From Noviherbaspirillum saxi (GTDB taxonomy: Bacteria; Pseudomonadota; Gammaproteobacteria; Burkholderiales; Burkholderiaceae_D), in NCBI RefSeq assembly GCF_003591035.1, contig NZ_QYUO01000001.1, forward strand, positions 1,116,001 through 1,180,000: a DNA stretch of 64,000 nucleotides, read 5' to 3'. Both the position numbers and the translations under genes were made by a program. Shown one piece after another: positions 46,052 to 55,574 of this stretch (position 1 is the stretch's first letter; every line of letters starts with the position of its first letter). Below the pieces are notes generated by a model that was given only the letters and a program-made list of their open reading frames with translations, searched no databases and was not told the DNA's origin.

Positions 46052-47311
46052 TTATTGGCTGGCGAGTAGATGTTGGATGCGCACGCTCGCCGGCGGATGC
46101 GAATCGTAGAAGGCGGAATGCAAGGGATCCGGCGTCAGCGTGGATGCGTTGTCTTCGTACAGTTTGACCAGGGCCGATACCAGATCGTTGGCATCGGTGT
46201 ATTGGGCGGCGAAGGCGTCCGCCTCGAATTCGTGCTTGCGCGATGTGATCGATGACAGCGGCGAAAACACGAAGGTAAAGACCGGCAAGACAAGCATGAA
46301 CAGAATCAGGGCCATCGCGTCGTTATTTCCCAGCAGCATCGGGTCGACGCCAAGTCCGGTGTAGAACCAGACCTGCGTTTTCAGATAGCCGAGCAGTGCC
46401 AGGAAGGCGAGCGATATCGCGAACATCACCACGATGCGCTTGACGATATGCTTGAGCTTGAAATGCCCCAGTTCATGGGCGAGCACCGCTTCAATTTCCT
46501 GCGGCCCCAGGCGGGCAAGCAGAGTGTCGAAAAACACGATGCGCTTGGCCGCGCCAAAGCCGGAAAAATAGGCATTGCCATGCGCGCTGCGCTTGGAGCC
46601 GTCCATCACGAACAGGCCCTTGGACGCAAAACCGACACGCTGCATCAGGCCTTCGATGCGCGCACGCAGGCTTTCATCCTGCAGCGGCGTGAACTTGTTG
46701 AACAGCGGCGCAATGACAGTCGGGTAGAGCACCAGCATCAGCAACTGGAAGCTGATCCACACGATCCACGCATAGAGCCACCACAGATCGCCGGACTTGT
46801 CCATCAGCGTCAGGATCACCCACACCAGCGGCAATCCGATTACGACGCCGACGACAGTGTTCTTGATGAGATCGGTGATGAATAGACGCAATGTCATCTT
46901 GTTGAAGCCGAATTTTTCTTCCAGCACAAATTGCTTGTAATAGTCGAAAGGCAGCTCGATCAGCGCGGAAATCAAACCGAAACTGGCGAGCAGGGCAAGC
47001 TGGTATCCCATGCCGGGACCGGTGAGCTTGAACAGGCTGACCGACAGCCACTGGAGACCGCCAAACAGCGTGAAGCCGATCAGCACGATGGTATTGACCA
47101 TCAGAGTGATCATGCCCAGCTTGGTCCGGGCGACCGTGTAATCGGCCGCTTTCTGGTGTGCATACAATGGAATCTTTTCCGCAAATTCGGCCGGAACCGC
47201 AGCGCGATGGGCCAGCACGTGACGGATGTGCCGCGAGCCAAGCCAGAAGCGCAGTAGCACGGTAAGTCCGAGGAAGCTGACGAACAAGACGGAAAACGCA
47301 AATGAAGACAT
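46052..47311 (-). CDS. M48-family zinc metalloprotease (Ste24-like)
   Basis: A 419-residue inner-membrane protease with several transmembrane segments and the zinc motif HELGH in [13 protein letters not shown], plus the third ligand in [11 protein letters not shown]. It resembles CAAX protease Ste24-type family members. Start at 47311 gives the hydrophobic N-terminus; its start region is 42 nt from the divergent orn gene. First gene of the transcript with PCD and rsgA. Its physiological substrate is unknown. Confidence 0.9.
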   Translation of the reverse strand: MSSFAFSVLFVSFLGLTVLLRFWLGSRHIRHVLAHRAAVPAEFAEKIPLYAHQKAADYTVARTKLGMITLMVNTIVLIGFTLFGGLQWLSVSLFKLTGPGMGYQLALLASFGLISALIELPFDYYKQFVLEEKFGFNKMTLRLFITDLIKNTVVGVVIGLPLVWVILTLMDKSGDLWWLYAWIVWISFQLLMLVLYPTVIAPLFNKFTPLQDESLRARIEGLMQRVGFASKGLFVMDGSKRSAHGNAYFSGFGAAKRIVFFDTLLARLGPQEIEAVLAHELGHFKLKHIVKRIVVMFAISLAFLALLGYLKTQVWFYTGLGVDPMLLGNNDAMALILFMLVLPVFTFVFSPLSSITSRKHEFEADAFAAQYTDANDLVSALVKLYEDNASTLTPDPLHSAFYDSHPPASVRIQHLLASQ

Positions 47312-47353
47312 GCTGTGCCTGTGAGAAAATGGCGGTTTACCAAGGAACAAATT

Positions 47354-47947
47354 ATGTCACAAGCTACTGAAACCAATACCAATAACAGCACCGGCGCAAA
47401 CGTTCGCCCGAATGAATTCAATCTGGTCTGGGTCGACATGGAAATGACCGGACTGGACCCCGACTCCGACCGCATCATCGAAATTGCGGTGATCGTCACC
47501 GACTCCAATCTGAATGTCCTGGCCGAGGGCCCGGTGTTTGCAATTCATCAACCCGATGAAGTGCTGGACAAGATGGATTCCTGGAACAAGGGCACGCATG
47601 GCCGTTCGGGGCTGATCGATCGCGTCAAGGCTTCCACCGTCACTGAAGCCGATGCAGAGGCAGCGCTTATCGAGTTTTTGAAGCGCTACGTGCCCTCGGG
47701 CAAGGCGCCGATGTGCGGAAATTCGATCTGCCAGGACCGTCGCTTCATGGTGCGCGGCATGCCCAAGCTGGAAGCGTTTTTCCATTATCGCAATCTCGAT
47801 GTGTCGACGCTCAAGGAATTGTGCAAGCGCTGGAAGCCCGAGATCGCGTCCGGTTTCAAGAAGCACCAGAAACATACCGCCCTGGCCGACATTACCGAAT
47901 CGATCGAGGAACTGCGCTATTACCGTGAGCATTTCATCAAGGTTTGA
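47354..47947 (+). CDS. orn: Oligoribonuclease
   Basis: A 197-residue DEDDh 3'-5' exoribonuclease that degrades RNA dinucleotides. Motif I is [12 protein letters not shown], motif II contains [10 protein letters not shown] and motif III the [14 protein letters not shown]is-Asp pair. The N-terminal 20 residues (Asn/Thr rich) extend beyond the E. coli enzyme. AAGGAAC precedes ATG 47354. It is divergent from the M48 protease gene, with a 42-nt gap. Confidence 0.96.
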   Translation: MSQATETNTNNSTGANVRPNEFNLVWVDMEMTGLDPDSDRIIEIAVIVTDSNLNVLAEGPVFAIHQPDEVLDKMDSWNKGTHGRSGLIDRVKASTVTEADAEAALIEFLKRYVPSGKAPMCGNSICQDRRFMVRGMPKLEAFFHYRNLDVSTLKELCKRWKPEIASGFKKHQKHTALADITESIEELRYYREHFIKV

Positions 47948-48057
47948 ACCGCCTGCGAGTTGTCTTCCTGTTCATCGGCTTTTGGCATGACTACGCCGGA
48001 TTCGACTTCGGGTCCGGGAGCCGGTAAACTTCAGTCCCCTTTTTTCAAAGCCGAAAC

Positions 48058-49725
48058 ATGGCCTCCGCTCCAGATACACCGTCGACCGAAGCGCTCGACG
48101 TCACCCCCGACACCCGCAAGGTTCCGACCGAACTGATCGCCAGGGAGGTCGCACGCCGTCGTACCTTCGGCATTATTTCCCACCCGGACGCCGGTAAAAC
48201 CACGCTGACCGAAAAGCTTTTGCTGTTTTCAGGCGCGATCCAGCTTGCCGGTACCGTCAAGGCACGTAAAAGCGGCCGCCATGCGACTTCCGACTGGATG
48301 GAAATCGAAAAGCAGCGCGGCATTTCGGTTGCCAGTTCCGTCATGCAGTTTGAATACCGCGACCATGTGGTCAATCTGCTTGACACGCCGGGGCACCAGG
48401 ATTTTTCCGAGGATACCTATCGCGTGCTGACGGCGGTGGATTCGGCGCTGATGGTGATTGACGCCGCCAAGGGCGTCGAGGAGCAGACGATCAAGCTGCT
48501 GAACGTCTGCCGCATGCGTGCGACGCCCATCCTGACGTTCATGAACAAGATGGACCGCGAGACGCGCGATCCGCTGGAATTGCTGGATGAAGTCGAATCG
48601 GTGCTGAAGATACAGTGCGCGCCGGTAACTTGGCCTATCGGCATGGGCAAGAATTTCCGTGGCGTCTACCATCTGTTGCGTGACGAAATCCTGTTGTTCA
48701 AGGCAGGCGAGGAACGGGCCGACCAGGAGTTCGAAGTCATCAAGGGCATCGACAATCCGCGTCTGACGGAAATGTTCCCGCTGGAAATCGAACAGCTGAA
48801 AATGGAAGTGGAACTGGTGCACGGTGCTTCGCATCCGTTCGACCTCGACGCTTTCCTGGCCGGTACCCAGACCCCGGTATTTTTCGGCTCGGCGATCAAT
48901 AACTTCGGCGTGCGCGAGATTCTCAACGCGCTGCTCGACTGGGCGCCAGCCCCGCGTTCGCGCGATGCTTCCGTGCGGGCTGTCGAGCCGGTCGAAGCGC
49001 CGTTCTCGGGCTTCGTGTTCAAGATCCAGGCCAATATGGATCCCGCCCACCGCGACCGGATTGCATTTCTGCGCGTCTGTTCCGGGCGTTTCGAACGTGG
49101 CATGAAAGTCAAGCACCTGCGCCTGAACCGCGAAATCAAGGTCTCTAGCGTGGTCACCTTCATGGCGTCCAGCCGCGAACAGGTGGAAGAAGCTTATGCC
49201 GGCGACATCATCGGCTTGCCCAACCACGGCAACATGCAGATCGGCGACAGCTTCTCTGAAGGCGAATTGCTGCAGTTCACCGGCATTCCGTATTTTGCGC
49301 CGGACTTTTTCCGTTCGGTACGCATTCGCAATCCGCTCAAGATCAAGCAGTTGCATAAAGGCTTGCAGCAGCTGGGCGAAGAAGGTGCGGTGCAGGTGTT
49401 CAAGCCGGTGCATGGCGGCGACCTGGTATTGGGCGCGGTCGGCGTGCTGCAGTTTGAGGTGGTCGCCAGCCGCTTGCTGAATGAATACGGCGTCGATGCG
49501 GTGTTCGAGGGTACAAGCATCAGCAGCGCCCGCTGGATTTCCAGTGACGACAAGAAGGCCCTGGCTGACTTCGAGAGGTCGTCGGCCGGCGCCAATATTG
49601 CGTTCGACGCGGCAAACAACATGGCTTATCTGGCAACGTCCGGTGTCAATCTCAAGCTGACGCAGGAACGCTGGCCGCAATTGACCTTCCACGCAACCCG
49701 CGAGCATGCGGTAAAGGTCGGCTAG
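48058..49725 (+). CDS. prfC: Peptide chain release factor 3
   Basis: A 555-residue translational GTPase that recycles RF1/RF2 after termination. G1 is [16 protein letters not shown]3 [13 protein letters not shown] and G4 MNKMDRE, followed by an EF-G-like domain II and III. The roughly 25-residue N-terminal extension is longer than in E. coli. The frame closes at TAG 49723-49725 and is followed by a strong terminator. Confidence 0.96.
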   Translation: MASAPDTPSTEALDVTPDTRKVPTELIAREVARRRTFGIISHPDAGKTTLTEKLLLFSGAIQLAGTVKARKSGRHATSDWMEIEKQRGISVASSVMQFEYRDHVVNLLDTPGHQDFSEDTYRVLTAVDSALMVIDAAKGVEEQTIKLLNVCRMRATPILTFMNKMDRETRDPLELLDEVESVLKIQCAPVTWPIGMGKNFRGVYHLLRDEILLFKAGEERADQEFEVIKGIDNPRLTEMFPLEIEQLKMEVELVHGASHPFDLDAFLAGTQTPVFFGSAINNFGVREILNALLDWAPAPRSRDASVRAVEPVEAPFSGFVFKIQANMDPAHRDRIAFLRVCSGRFERGMKVKHLRLNREIKVSSVVTFMASSREQVEEAYAGDIIGLPNHGNMQIGDSFSEGELLQFTGIPYFAPDFFRSVRIRNPLKIKQLHKGLQQLGEEGAVQVFKPVHGGDLVLGAVGVLQFEVVASRLLNEYGVDAVFEGTSISSARWISSDDKKALADFERSSAGANIAFDAANNMAYLATSGVNLKLTQERWPQLTFHATREHAVKVG

Positions 49726-49808
49726 TGACTCACTAGAAAATAAGGCCGGCAGTCGTCAGGCTGTTCACGGTGAGAGTGCATGACAGACGTGGCATGCACC
49801 TGGTTTTC

Positions 49809-49850
49809 ATAACAGTGCCTTGTTTACTGCAAGGCACTGTTATTTTAAGA
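49809..49850 (+). terminator. Intrinsic terminator of prfC
   Basis: ATAACAGTGCCTTG (49809-49822), a 7-nt loop and CAAGGCACTGTTAT (49830-49843) form 14 perfect pairs followed by TTTT. Confidence 0.92.
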
Positions 49851-49897
49851 GCAAGCTTTATTTCCTGGCGAAATTTTGCGTGTTCCCTACAGATATT

Positions 49898-50058
49898 TAG
49901 AGCGCTTTCGTCCTGACTATACCGTCAATCCCGGGCGATTTGCTTGCGGCACTGCGTTGCGCCTCCTTGCCATGGCTCGCCATGTCGCGTCGCCACGCCT
50001 TGTTCCGCAAGCAAATCGCCTCGGGCTTGCCTGATCCACTCAGGACGAAAGCGCTCTA
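49898..50058. repeat. Palindromic MITE-like element, type B
   Basis: A 161-bp element with perfect 19-bp terminal inverted repeats TAGAGCGCTTTCGTCCTGA and its complement (50040-50058). Internal GCGATTTGCTTGCGG pairs with its exact complement near 50010, and the centre is CATGGC-TC-GCCATG (49971-49984). On the minus strand GCAACG begins 17 nt from the central dinucleotide, as in types A and C. TA at 49898 and 50057 bound a 157-nt interior. The rest of 49726-50254 holds only the prfC terminator. Confidence 0.85.
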
Positions 50059-50254
50059 GTATTTCCCTTCTATATACGGGGGAATAGGCGGACCTTGAAG
50101 ATGCGTTTGAGGTAAATCAAACAGGCCGAAAGGCCACCGCCTATACTCTCCCAACGTTTTAAATCCTGCCATTTTCGCAATTATTTGATGCGTCGAAGCC
50201 GGCACGCTTCTCGCTCCATCTTTGCTATTGCGCTCCAACAGTCAAAGGATATGC

Positions 50255-50836
50255 ATGCTTACTGCAACCTACGCCACTATTGCCATCGCTACCGAACAGG
50301 ACAAAACCCGCAACATGCTTTGCCGCCTGCAGCAATACGTCGAGACGGCGTGGAAGAGTCTGCACAATCTTGATCTTGCCTTTCTGGATACGGCATTCGG
50401 CAAGCTCACTCAATTCGACCGCTATTTCCGCTCGCGCAAGATCGACTTGTACCTGATTCCTACATTGCAAGGAGTCAACAGGGAAGCCGACATCATCATC
50501 ACCGAGATCGCGGGAAGCAGTTCGAAAGCGGGCAGCGTACTGCGTTCTGTCGGCGAGCAGCTGGGGAGCGTTTTCGAATTCCGCAGCGCCAAGGCGAATG
50601 AGTTATTCCATTCCATGTATATGTATTGCCGTCATGTGTCGGTGCGTATCGAGAGGGAAGAGAAAGAACTGCTGCCGCTATCGCGCAGGCTGCTTTCCGT
50701 CGACCAATGGTTTTCGATTGCTGCACAATTTCTTGCCGATGATGCAACCGGCCCGGGCAATCGGCATGGCCATGCTATAGGATCGTCTTCATCGTCTTCC
50801 TCCAGGAGCTCCCGCTCCACTATCAATCTGCATTAA
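50255..50836 (+). CDS. Hemerythrin-like helical protein with lost metal ligands
   Basis: A 193-residue helical protein. The stretch from about residue 125, REEKELLPLSRRLLSVDQW, matches the HHE hemerythrin C-terminal pattern (E-E-E-L-x-P-L-A-E-R-L-L), but the His residues that bind iron in the first helices are missing, so a di-iron site is unlikely. The C-terminus is Ser-rich (GSSSSSSSRSSRST). AAAGGA (50244-50249) precedes ATG 50255. Fold assignment is inference. It stands alone and shows no signal peptide. Confidence 0.6.
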   Translation: MLTATYATIAIATEQDKTRNMLCRLQQYVETAWKSLHNLDLAFLDTAFGKLTQFDRYFRSRKIDLYLIPTLQGVNREADIIITEIAGSSSKAGSVLRSVGEQLGSVFEFRSAKANELFHSMYMYCRHVSVRIEREEKELLPLSRRLLSVDQWFSIAAQFLADDATGPGNRHGHAIGSSSSSSSRSSRSTINLH

Positions 50837-51009
50837 GTCAGCATTAACAACGCTTCTCTCACTACCTGACTGAATCGTACTGACGTTCGGTTCAGTCAAG
50901 GCATGTACGCCGCGCGTAATTGATCGTGCTTTGTTCGCGGGTGTTTCTGCGCTTGCATAGTCATGTGTTTCTTGGCATGGTGTGGCCCATGATTTCAATC
51001 AGGTCACGC

Positions 51010-52347
51010 ATGCCCAAGATGCTCAAGTTCACCCGGTTTTCCCTGCGCGATTTTCTGGTCGCTGCGGGACCGGCTGCCGTCGCCGTGCTGGCGACCTGCC
51101 TGCTGGCTTACTGGCTCGTCGATCCTTCGCCTCCGTCCAGCGTGACGCTGGCCACCGGTCAGGACAACAGTGCTTATCAGGCATTAGGAAAACAATATGC
51201 GGGCGCGCTGGCCAAGGTGGATATCCGAGTCGTGCAGCAGCCATCGCTGGGTTCGCAGGAAAACCTGCAGCGCCTGAAAGACCCGGCGTCGGCCGTCGAT
51301 ATCGCATTCGTTCAGAGCGGTTCGACCGAGCATGAGGAAGCCGAGCGTGTCGGTTTGGTGTCGCTTGGTAGTCTATTCACAGAACCGGTATGGCTTTTCC
51401 TTCGCAACGGCCGGAATGTGAGCAAACTGAGTCAGTTGAAAGGCATGAACATCAACGTCGGTCCGGAGGGTACCGGCGTGCCCAGTCTGTTCAGAAAAAT
51501 CCTCTCGGTCAACGGCGTTGAAGCCATGGAGCTGAAACTTGGGGCACTGGAAGATACCCCGGCAACAGTGGAATTGCTCGCCGGCCGTATTGATGGCCTG
51601 GTATTCAGTTCGGCTCCCGATGCGCCGCTGATTCAGATGCTCTTGCAAACTCCGGGAATCAAGCTGTTCGACTTTGCCCAGGCCGAGGCCTACACCCGCC
51701 GCTTTCCCTTCCTGTCGCATGTAGTGTTGCCAAGGGGGATTGTCGATCTTGGTCGTGATCTGCCGCCGAAGGACTATCATCTGATCGCGCCGACCGCGAC
51801 GCTGGTGGCCAAGGAAGATCTGCATCCCGCGCTGATTAACCTGTTCGTACAGGCGGCATCGAACATTCATGGAAACGCCGGCTGGTTTAACAAAAAGCAG
51901 GAATTTCCCACAGCGAGCTATACCGAGATTCCGGTATCGCCTGTCGCACAAAAATTTTACAAGGATGGGCCGCCGCTGCTGCAGCGTTATCTGCCGTTCT
52001 GGCTCGCTAATTTCTTTGAGCGCATGTGGGTAGTGGTGGTCGCGCTGGGTGCGCTGATCCTGCCGTTGTCGCGGATTATCCCTCCGTTGTACGTCTGGAA
52101 AGTGCGTTCGCGCGTGTACCGCTGGTATGGGCAGTTGCGCGCGGTCGAACAGGCGATCGAAGAGGTGGCGCCGGAAAAGCAGGCCGAAGTTTATCCCGCA
52201 CAGCTGCAGCGTCTCAACGATATCGAAGAGCGCGTCAACCGGATTTCGATACCCTTGTCATTCGCGGACGAGCTCTATGGGTTACGCAGTCACATCAACT
52301 TTGTACGCCGGCGCGTCGCCGGCTTGATGCGCAGCGAGGCACAGTAG
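51010..52347 (+). CDS. TAXI-family TRAP-type solute-binding protein
   Basis: A 445-residue protein of the TAXI group. A membrane anchor (FLVAAGPAAVAVLATCLLAYWLV) is followed by the ligand-binding fold: TLATGQDNSAYQALGKQYA, DIAFVQSGS, NINVGPEGTGVPSLFRKIL. A second membrane helix (VVVVALGALILPLSRIIP) and a charged coiled-coil follow at about 345-440, an extension not found in simple TAXI binding proteins. No TRAP permease genes adjoin it. ATG 51010 gives the anchor. Its stop is directly followed by palindromic element C. Confidence 0.85.
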   Translation: MPKMLKFTRFSLRDFLVAAGPAAVAVLATCLLAYWLVDPSPPSSVTLATGQDNSAYQALGKQYAGALAKVDIRVVQQPSLGSQENLQRLKDPASAVDIAFVQSGSTEHEEAERVGLVSLGSLFTEPVWLFLRNGRNVSKLSQLKGMNINVGPEGTGVPSLFRKILSVNGVEAMELKLGALEDTPATVELLAGRIDGLVFSSAPDAPLIQMLLQTPGIKLFDFAQAEAYTRRFPFLSHVVLPRGIVDLGRDLPPKDYHLIAPTATLVAKEDLHPALINLFVQAASNIHGNAGWFNKKQEFPTASYTEIPVSPVAQKFYKDGPPLLQRYLPFWLANFFERMWVVVVALGALILPLSRIIPPLYVWKVRSRVYRWYGQLRAVEQAIEEVAPEKQAEVYPAQLQRLNDIEERVNRISIPLSFADELYGLRSHINFVRRRVAGLMRSEAQ

Positions 52348-52509
52348 TAATACCAATCCCATGCCATAACGCGCCATGACATTGCGTCTTTTTCCGCCTG
52401 GCGGCGTTGCACTCGTCGTCAATAGCTCGCTATTGACTCCTCTTGCGCCTTGCCAGTCGAAAAAATCCATCAATGTCATCCGGCACCTTATGACATGGGA
52501 TTGGTATAA
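52348..52509. repeat. Palindromic MITE-like element, type C
   Basis: A 162-bp element whose ends TAATACCAATCCCATG and CATGGGATTGGTATAA are inverted repeats at 15 of 16 positions; it is flanked by TAA. The centre CAATAGC-TC-GCTATTG (52420-52435) is the same stem as type A, and CGTTGC (52405-52410) is 17 nt from the centre. It begins directly after the TAG stop of the TAXI gene and lies before a convergent rhodanese gene. Confidence 0.82.
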
Positions 52510-52557
52510 CTCGCCCACACCTGAAAGAGCGCAAGACGATGCACCCGGTTTGCCTTT

Positions 52558-53010
52558 TCAAGCGCCGATCCAGGGAAGCCCGGCCTTGCACCATCCCCCT
52601 TGGGTCTTGCGGTGACCGTCTGCATCCTTGTCGCCTTCAAAGCCTTCCAGGACGTCAAAGGAATTCGCATAGCCGTGCTCGGTCGCCATTTTTGCGGCAT
52701 AGCGCGAGCGCACGCCGGACCGGCACAGGAACAGAAGCACATCGTCCTTGTTTGCTGTTTTTTCCAGTTCCTCGATGAAGGCGGGGTTTTGCACGCCGCC
52801 CGGATAGGTGTTCCATTGCACAGCCGCGTGCTGGTTTTCCGGCACGGCCACGCGGCCAACCCAGTCCCGTTCTGCATTCGTGCGTACGTCAACTACCTTG
52901 GCCTTGGGATTTGCCTGAAGTAGCGCAAAGGCTTCAGCTGGTGTGACGGCGCCTGCGTAAGGAAGCTTGTTTTCCTGCCCGCGTGCGCGGGCCTTGCCTA
53001 GTATGTCCAT
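52558..53010 (-). CDS. Rhodanese-like domain protein
   Basis: A 150-residue single rhodanese domain (sulfurtransferase) with VVDVRTNAERDWVGRV and the active-site loop LFLCRSGVRSR, where the Cys carries the persulfide. A C-terminal extension GHRKTQGGWCKAGLPW is typical of the small group with GDKDADGH linkers. Cytosolic, with no signal peptide. Divergent from glnA with a 417-nt intergenic region between them. Confidence 0.9.
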   Translation of the reverse strand: MDILGKARARGQENKLPYAGAVTPAEAFALLQANPKAKVVDVRTNAERDWVGRVAVPENQHAAVQWNTYPGGVQNPAFIEELEKTANKDDVLLFLCRSGVRSRYAAKMATEHGYANSFDVLEGFEGDKDADGHRKTQGGWCKAGLPWIGA

Positions 53011-53096
53011 GACTGCTTAAAAAAGAGGTGAATGAATGATCAATATTTTATATTGGACTTCGGACCAATCGTCTTAGATCCTGAAATGTCCATAGA

Positions 53097-53113
53097 CGCA
53101 CAAAAACGGTGCG
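53097..53113. promoter_or_regulatory. NtrC-like binding site 1 upstream of glnA
   Basis: CGCACAAAAACGGTGCG has the GCAC...GGTGC dyad of the NtrC consensus TGCACTATTTTGGTGCA. It is about 175 nt upstream of the sigma-54 promoter, a usual enhancer distance. Confidence 0.6.
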
Positions 53114-53166
53114 TTATTGTGCGAGTGAAGAAGCGAAACGTCCAAAAAGGTGCGTTAGGTAAATTT

Positions 53167-53183
53167 CGCACCGATTTGGTGAG
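53167..53183. promoter_or_regulatory. NtrC-like binding site 2 upstream of glnA
   Basis: CGCACCGATTTGGTGAG matches the dyad GCACC-N5-GGTG strongly and lies 106 nt upstream of the -24 element. Confidence 0.65.
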
Positions 53184-53288
53184 TGGGGGGGTTGCTTAAA
53201 CGCTAGCAAATTAGTTTCAACTTCGCACTATTTCCGTCAATTAGCATGCATCACGACGGTGCGCAGGGTTTGTGATTTCTCAAGTTGA

Positions 53289-53304
53289 TGGCATGGAATC
53301 TGCT
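53289..53304 (+). promoter_or_regulatory. Sigma-54 promoter of glnA
   Basis: TGGCATGGAATCTGCT has the required GG (53290-53291) and GC (53302-53303) with ten bases between. The predicted start is near 53315, leaving a leader of about 110 nt before glnA. Confidence 0.75.
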
Positions 53305-53427
53305 ATCATTCCGGGCTGAGTTCTGGTCGCACTTCGATGTGTACCGCGGCTTCGTTTGACCGCGAACACCGTCGGCTCAAATCAACCACATAAACAAGTA
53401 TCACTTTGCTCATCTTAGGAGATTCGC

Positions 53428-54843
53428 ATGGCACGTACGGCCGCAGAGGTCTTGAAGTTGGCGAAAGACAACGAAGTCAAATTCGTTGATTTTCGTTTTG
53501 CAGACACCCGGGGCAAGGAACAACACGTTACTGTTCCTGTTTCGCAGTTTGGCATGGATAAATTCGACTCGGGCCACGCCTTCGACGGTTCCTCGATCGC
53601 CGGTTGGAAGGGTATCGAAGCTTCCGACATGCTGCTGATGCCGGATCCGAACACTGCCAACATCGACCCCTTCATGGAAGAAACCACACTGTTCATGCAG
53701 TGTGACGTCATCGAGCCGTCCGATGGCAAAGGCTACGATCGCGATCCGCGTTCCATCGCCAAGCGCGCCGAAGCCTATCTGAAATCGTCCGGCGTGGGCG
53801 ATACCGCCTACTTCGGCCCGGAACCCGAATTCTTCATCTTCGACAGCGTACGCTGGAAGATCGACATGTCCGGCTGCTTCGTGAAGATCGATTCCGAAGA
53901 AGCTTCCTGGACCACAGGCGAAAAGCTCGAAGGCGGCAACACCGGCCACCGTCCGACCGTCAAGGGCGGCTACTTCCCGGTTCCTCCGGTCGACAGCTTC
54001 CAGGACATGCGTTCGGAAATGTCCCTGATCCTCGAAGCCATGGGCATCCCGGTTGAAGTTCACCACCATGAAGTTGCTGGCGCCGGCCAGAACGAACTCG
54101 GCACCAAGTTCTCGACACTGGTCGAGCGCGCCGACTGGACACAGAACATGAAGTATGTGATCTGGAACGTTGCTCACACCTATGGCAAGACGGCGACTTT
54201 CATGCCGAAGCCTATCGTTGGCGATAACGGTTCGGGCATGCACGTGCACCAGTCCGTCTGGAAGGACGGCCAGAACCTGTTCGCAGGCGACGGCTACGCC
54301 GGCCTGTCCGACTTCGCGCTGTACTACATCGGCGGCATCATCAAGCACGCACGCGCGCTGAACGCGATCACCAACCCGGGCACCAACTCGTACAAGCGTC
54401 TGGTTCCTGGCTACGAAGCACCGGTCAAGCTGGCTTACTCGGCTCGCAACCGCTCCGCATCGATCCGTATTCCGCACGTTGCCAATCCGAAGGGCCGTCG
54501 CGTTGAAGCGCGCTTCCCGGATCCCCTGATGAATCCATACCTGGGCTTCTCCGCACTGCTGATGGCAGGTCTGGACGGCGTGCAGAACAAGATCCACCCG
54601 GGCGAAGCAGCTTCCAAGGACCTGTACCATCTGCCGCCGGAAGAAGACAAGCTGATCCCGACCGTGTGCTCCTCGCTCGATCAAGCGCTTGAGTACCTGG
54701 ACAAGGACCGTGAGTTCCTGACCCGCGGTGGCGTGTTCAGCGATTCCATGATCGATGCCTACATCGAGCTGAAAATGCAGGAAGTCCAGCGCTTCCGCAT
54801 GACGACGCATCCGATCGAATTCGATATGTACTACTCGCTGTAA
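53428..54843 (+). CDS. glnA: Glutamine synthetase, type I
   Basis: A 471-residue dodecameric GSI that makes glutamine from glutamate and ammonia. Seen: [18 protein letters not shown], the metal-binding GPEPEFF and [22 protein letters not shown] loop, and the adenylylation loop [10 protein letters not shown] (Tyr near residue 397), which marks the GlnE-regulated beta type. GGAGATTCGC precedes ATG 53428. NtrC-like sites and a sigma-54 promoter upstream place it under nitrogen control, with ntrBC downstream. Confidence 0.97.
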   Translation: MARTAAEVLKLAKDNEVKFVDFRFADTRGKEQHVTVPVSQFGMDKFDSGHAFDGSSIAGWKGIEASDMLLMPDPNTANIDPFMEETTLFMQCDVIEPSDGKGYDRDPRSIAKRAEAYLKSSGVGDTAYFGPEPEFFIFDSVRWKIDMSGCFVKIDSEEASWTTGEKLEGGNTGHRPTVKGGYFPVPPVDSFQDMRSEMSLILEAMGIPVEVHHHEVAGAGQNELGTKFSTLVERADWTQNMKYVIWNVAHTYGKTATFMPKPIVGDNGSGMHVHQSVWKDGQNLFAGDGYAGLSDFALYYIGGIIKHARALNAITNPGTNSYKRLVPGYEAPVKLAYSARNRSASIRIPHVANPKGRRVEARFPDPLMNPYLGFSALLMAGLDGVQNKIHPGEAASKDLYHLPPEEDKLIPTVCSSLDQALEYLDKDREFLTRGGVFSDSMIDAYIELKMQEVQRFRMTTHPIEFDMYYSL

Positions 54844-54868
54844 TCCGCGATTCAAGGTAAATGTTGTG

Positions 54869-54898
54869 AAAAAGGGAGGCTTCGGCTTCCCTTTTTTG
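54869..54898 (+). terminator. Intrinsic terminator of glnA
   Basis: A stem of about ten pairs closed by a TTCG tetraloop (AAAGGGAGGC ... GCTTCCCTTT) followed by T residues, 26 nt after the glnA stop. Confidence 0.9.
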
Positions 54899-55006
54899 TT
54901 CTGTGGAACTGTTGTGCTATAAGACGTTCTGAGTACGAATGTTTGTAAAGACCTGTTTCTTCGCCTAAACTAAGAAGCACCTTTACTGTTTCCATGCAGA
55001 AAGATT

Positions 55007-55501
55007 ATGAAACAACTCATTGTTGGCCTGTTGACCATTGGGGCTATGGCAGGGCAGGCGCATGCACAAAGCGAAGTGTTTCTTTGCGTCGATGATTTCG
55101 GCAAGAAGGAATACAAGAACACTGGCACCACCAAGGGATGCAAAAAGATCGACTTGCCGGGTATCACGATGATTCCCGCACCAGCATCCGTGCGCAAACC
55201 GGTTGTGCAGACCGCCGCCGCCAAGCCGGCGAATTCCCCCTCGGACTTTCCGAAAGTCGATGGCGATACGCAAAAGACACGCGACAACGATAGACGCCAG
55301 ATTCTTGTCGATGAAATGAAGAGTGAAGAGCAGAAGCTTGCGAATCTGAAAAAGGAATTCAATAACGGTGAACCGGAGCGCCGCGGCGACGAGCGCAACT
55401 ACGCGAAATACCAGGAGCGGGTTTCGGTCATGAAGGATGACATCGGCCGTACGGAAAAGAATATCGACGCGCTCAAACGCGAGATCGGCAATCTAAAATA
55501 G
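55007..55501 (+). CDS. Exported DUF4124-like coiled-coil protein
   Basis: A 164-residue protein with signal peptide (ending AHAQ). Residues 22-50 (SEVFLCVDDFGKKEYKNTG ... CKKI) resemble the DUF4124 beta-hairpin with two Cys; a Pro/Ala linker follows, then a charged coiled coil from about 90 to 164. Such a protein is common between glnA and ntrB in betaproteobacteria but has no known function. A terminator-like hairpin at 55535-55557 separates it from ntrB. Confidence 0.8.
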   Translation: MKQLIVGLLTIGAMAGQAHAQSEVFLCVDDFGKKEYKNTGTTKGCKKIDLPGITMIPAPASVRKPVVQTAAAKPANSPSDFPKVDGDTQKTRDNDRRQILVDEMKSEEQKLANLKKEFNNGEPERRGDERNYAKYQERVSVMKDDIGRTEKNIDALKREIGNLK

Positions 55502-55534
55502 TCGAGCGCGCTGCGGGTATGACGCTTGCATGAC

Positions 55535-55566
55535 AAGGGCCGCATATTGCGGCCCTTTATATTTTT
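55535..55566 (+). terminator. Intrinsic terminator between the DUF4124-like gene and ntrB
   Basis: AAGGGCCGCA (55535-55544), loop TAT, TGCGGCCCTT (55548-55557), followed by TATATTTTT. Ten perfect pairs; it overlaps the extra upstream start of ntrB, so the true ntrB start lies after it. Confidence 0.82.
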
Positions 55567-55574
55567 GGACCACT

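Noticed and set aside
48229..49707. 492-codon open frame antisense to prfC
   Set aside because: It lies wholly within prfC, shows no known domain, and is explained by GC-rich codon bias.
53410..54855. 481-codon open frame antisense to glnA
   Set aside because: A codon-usage shadow of the highly expressed glnA gene; no motif is recognisable.
55530..55574. Longer ntrB start at ATG 55530
   Set aside because: It would put the start codon before a strong terminator hairpin, and the added residues are not conserved-looking.
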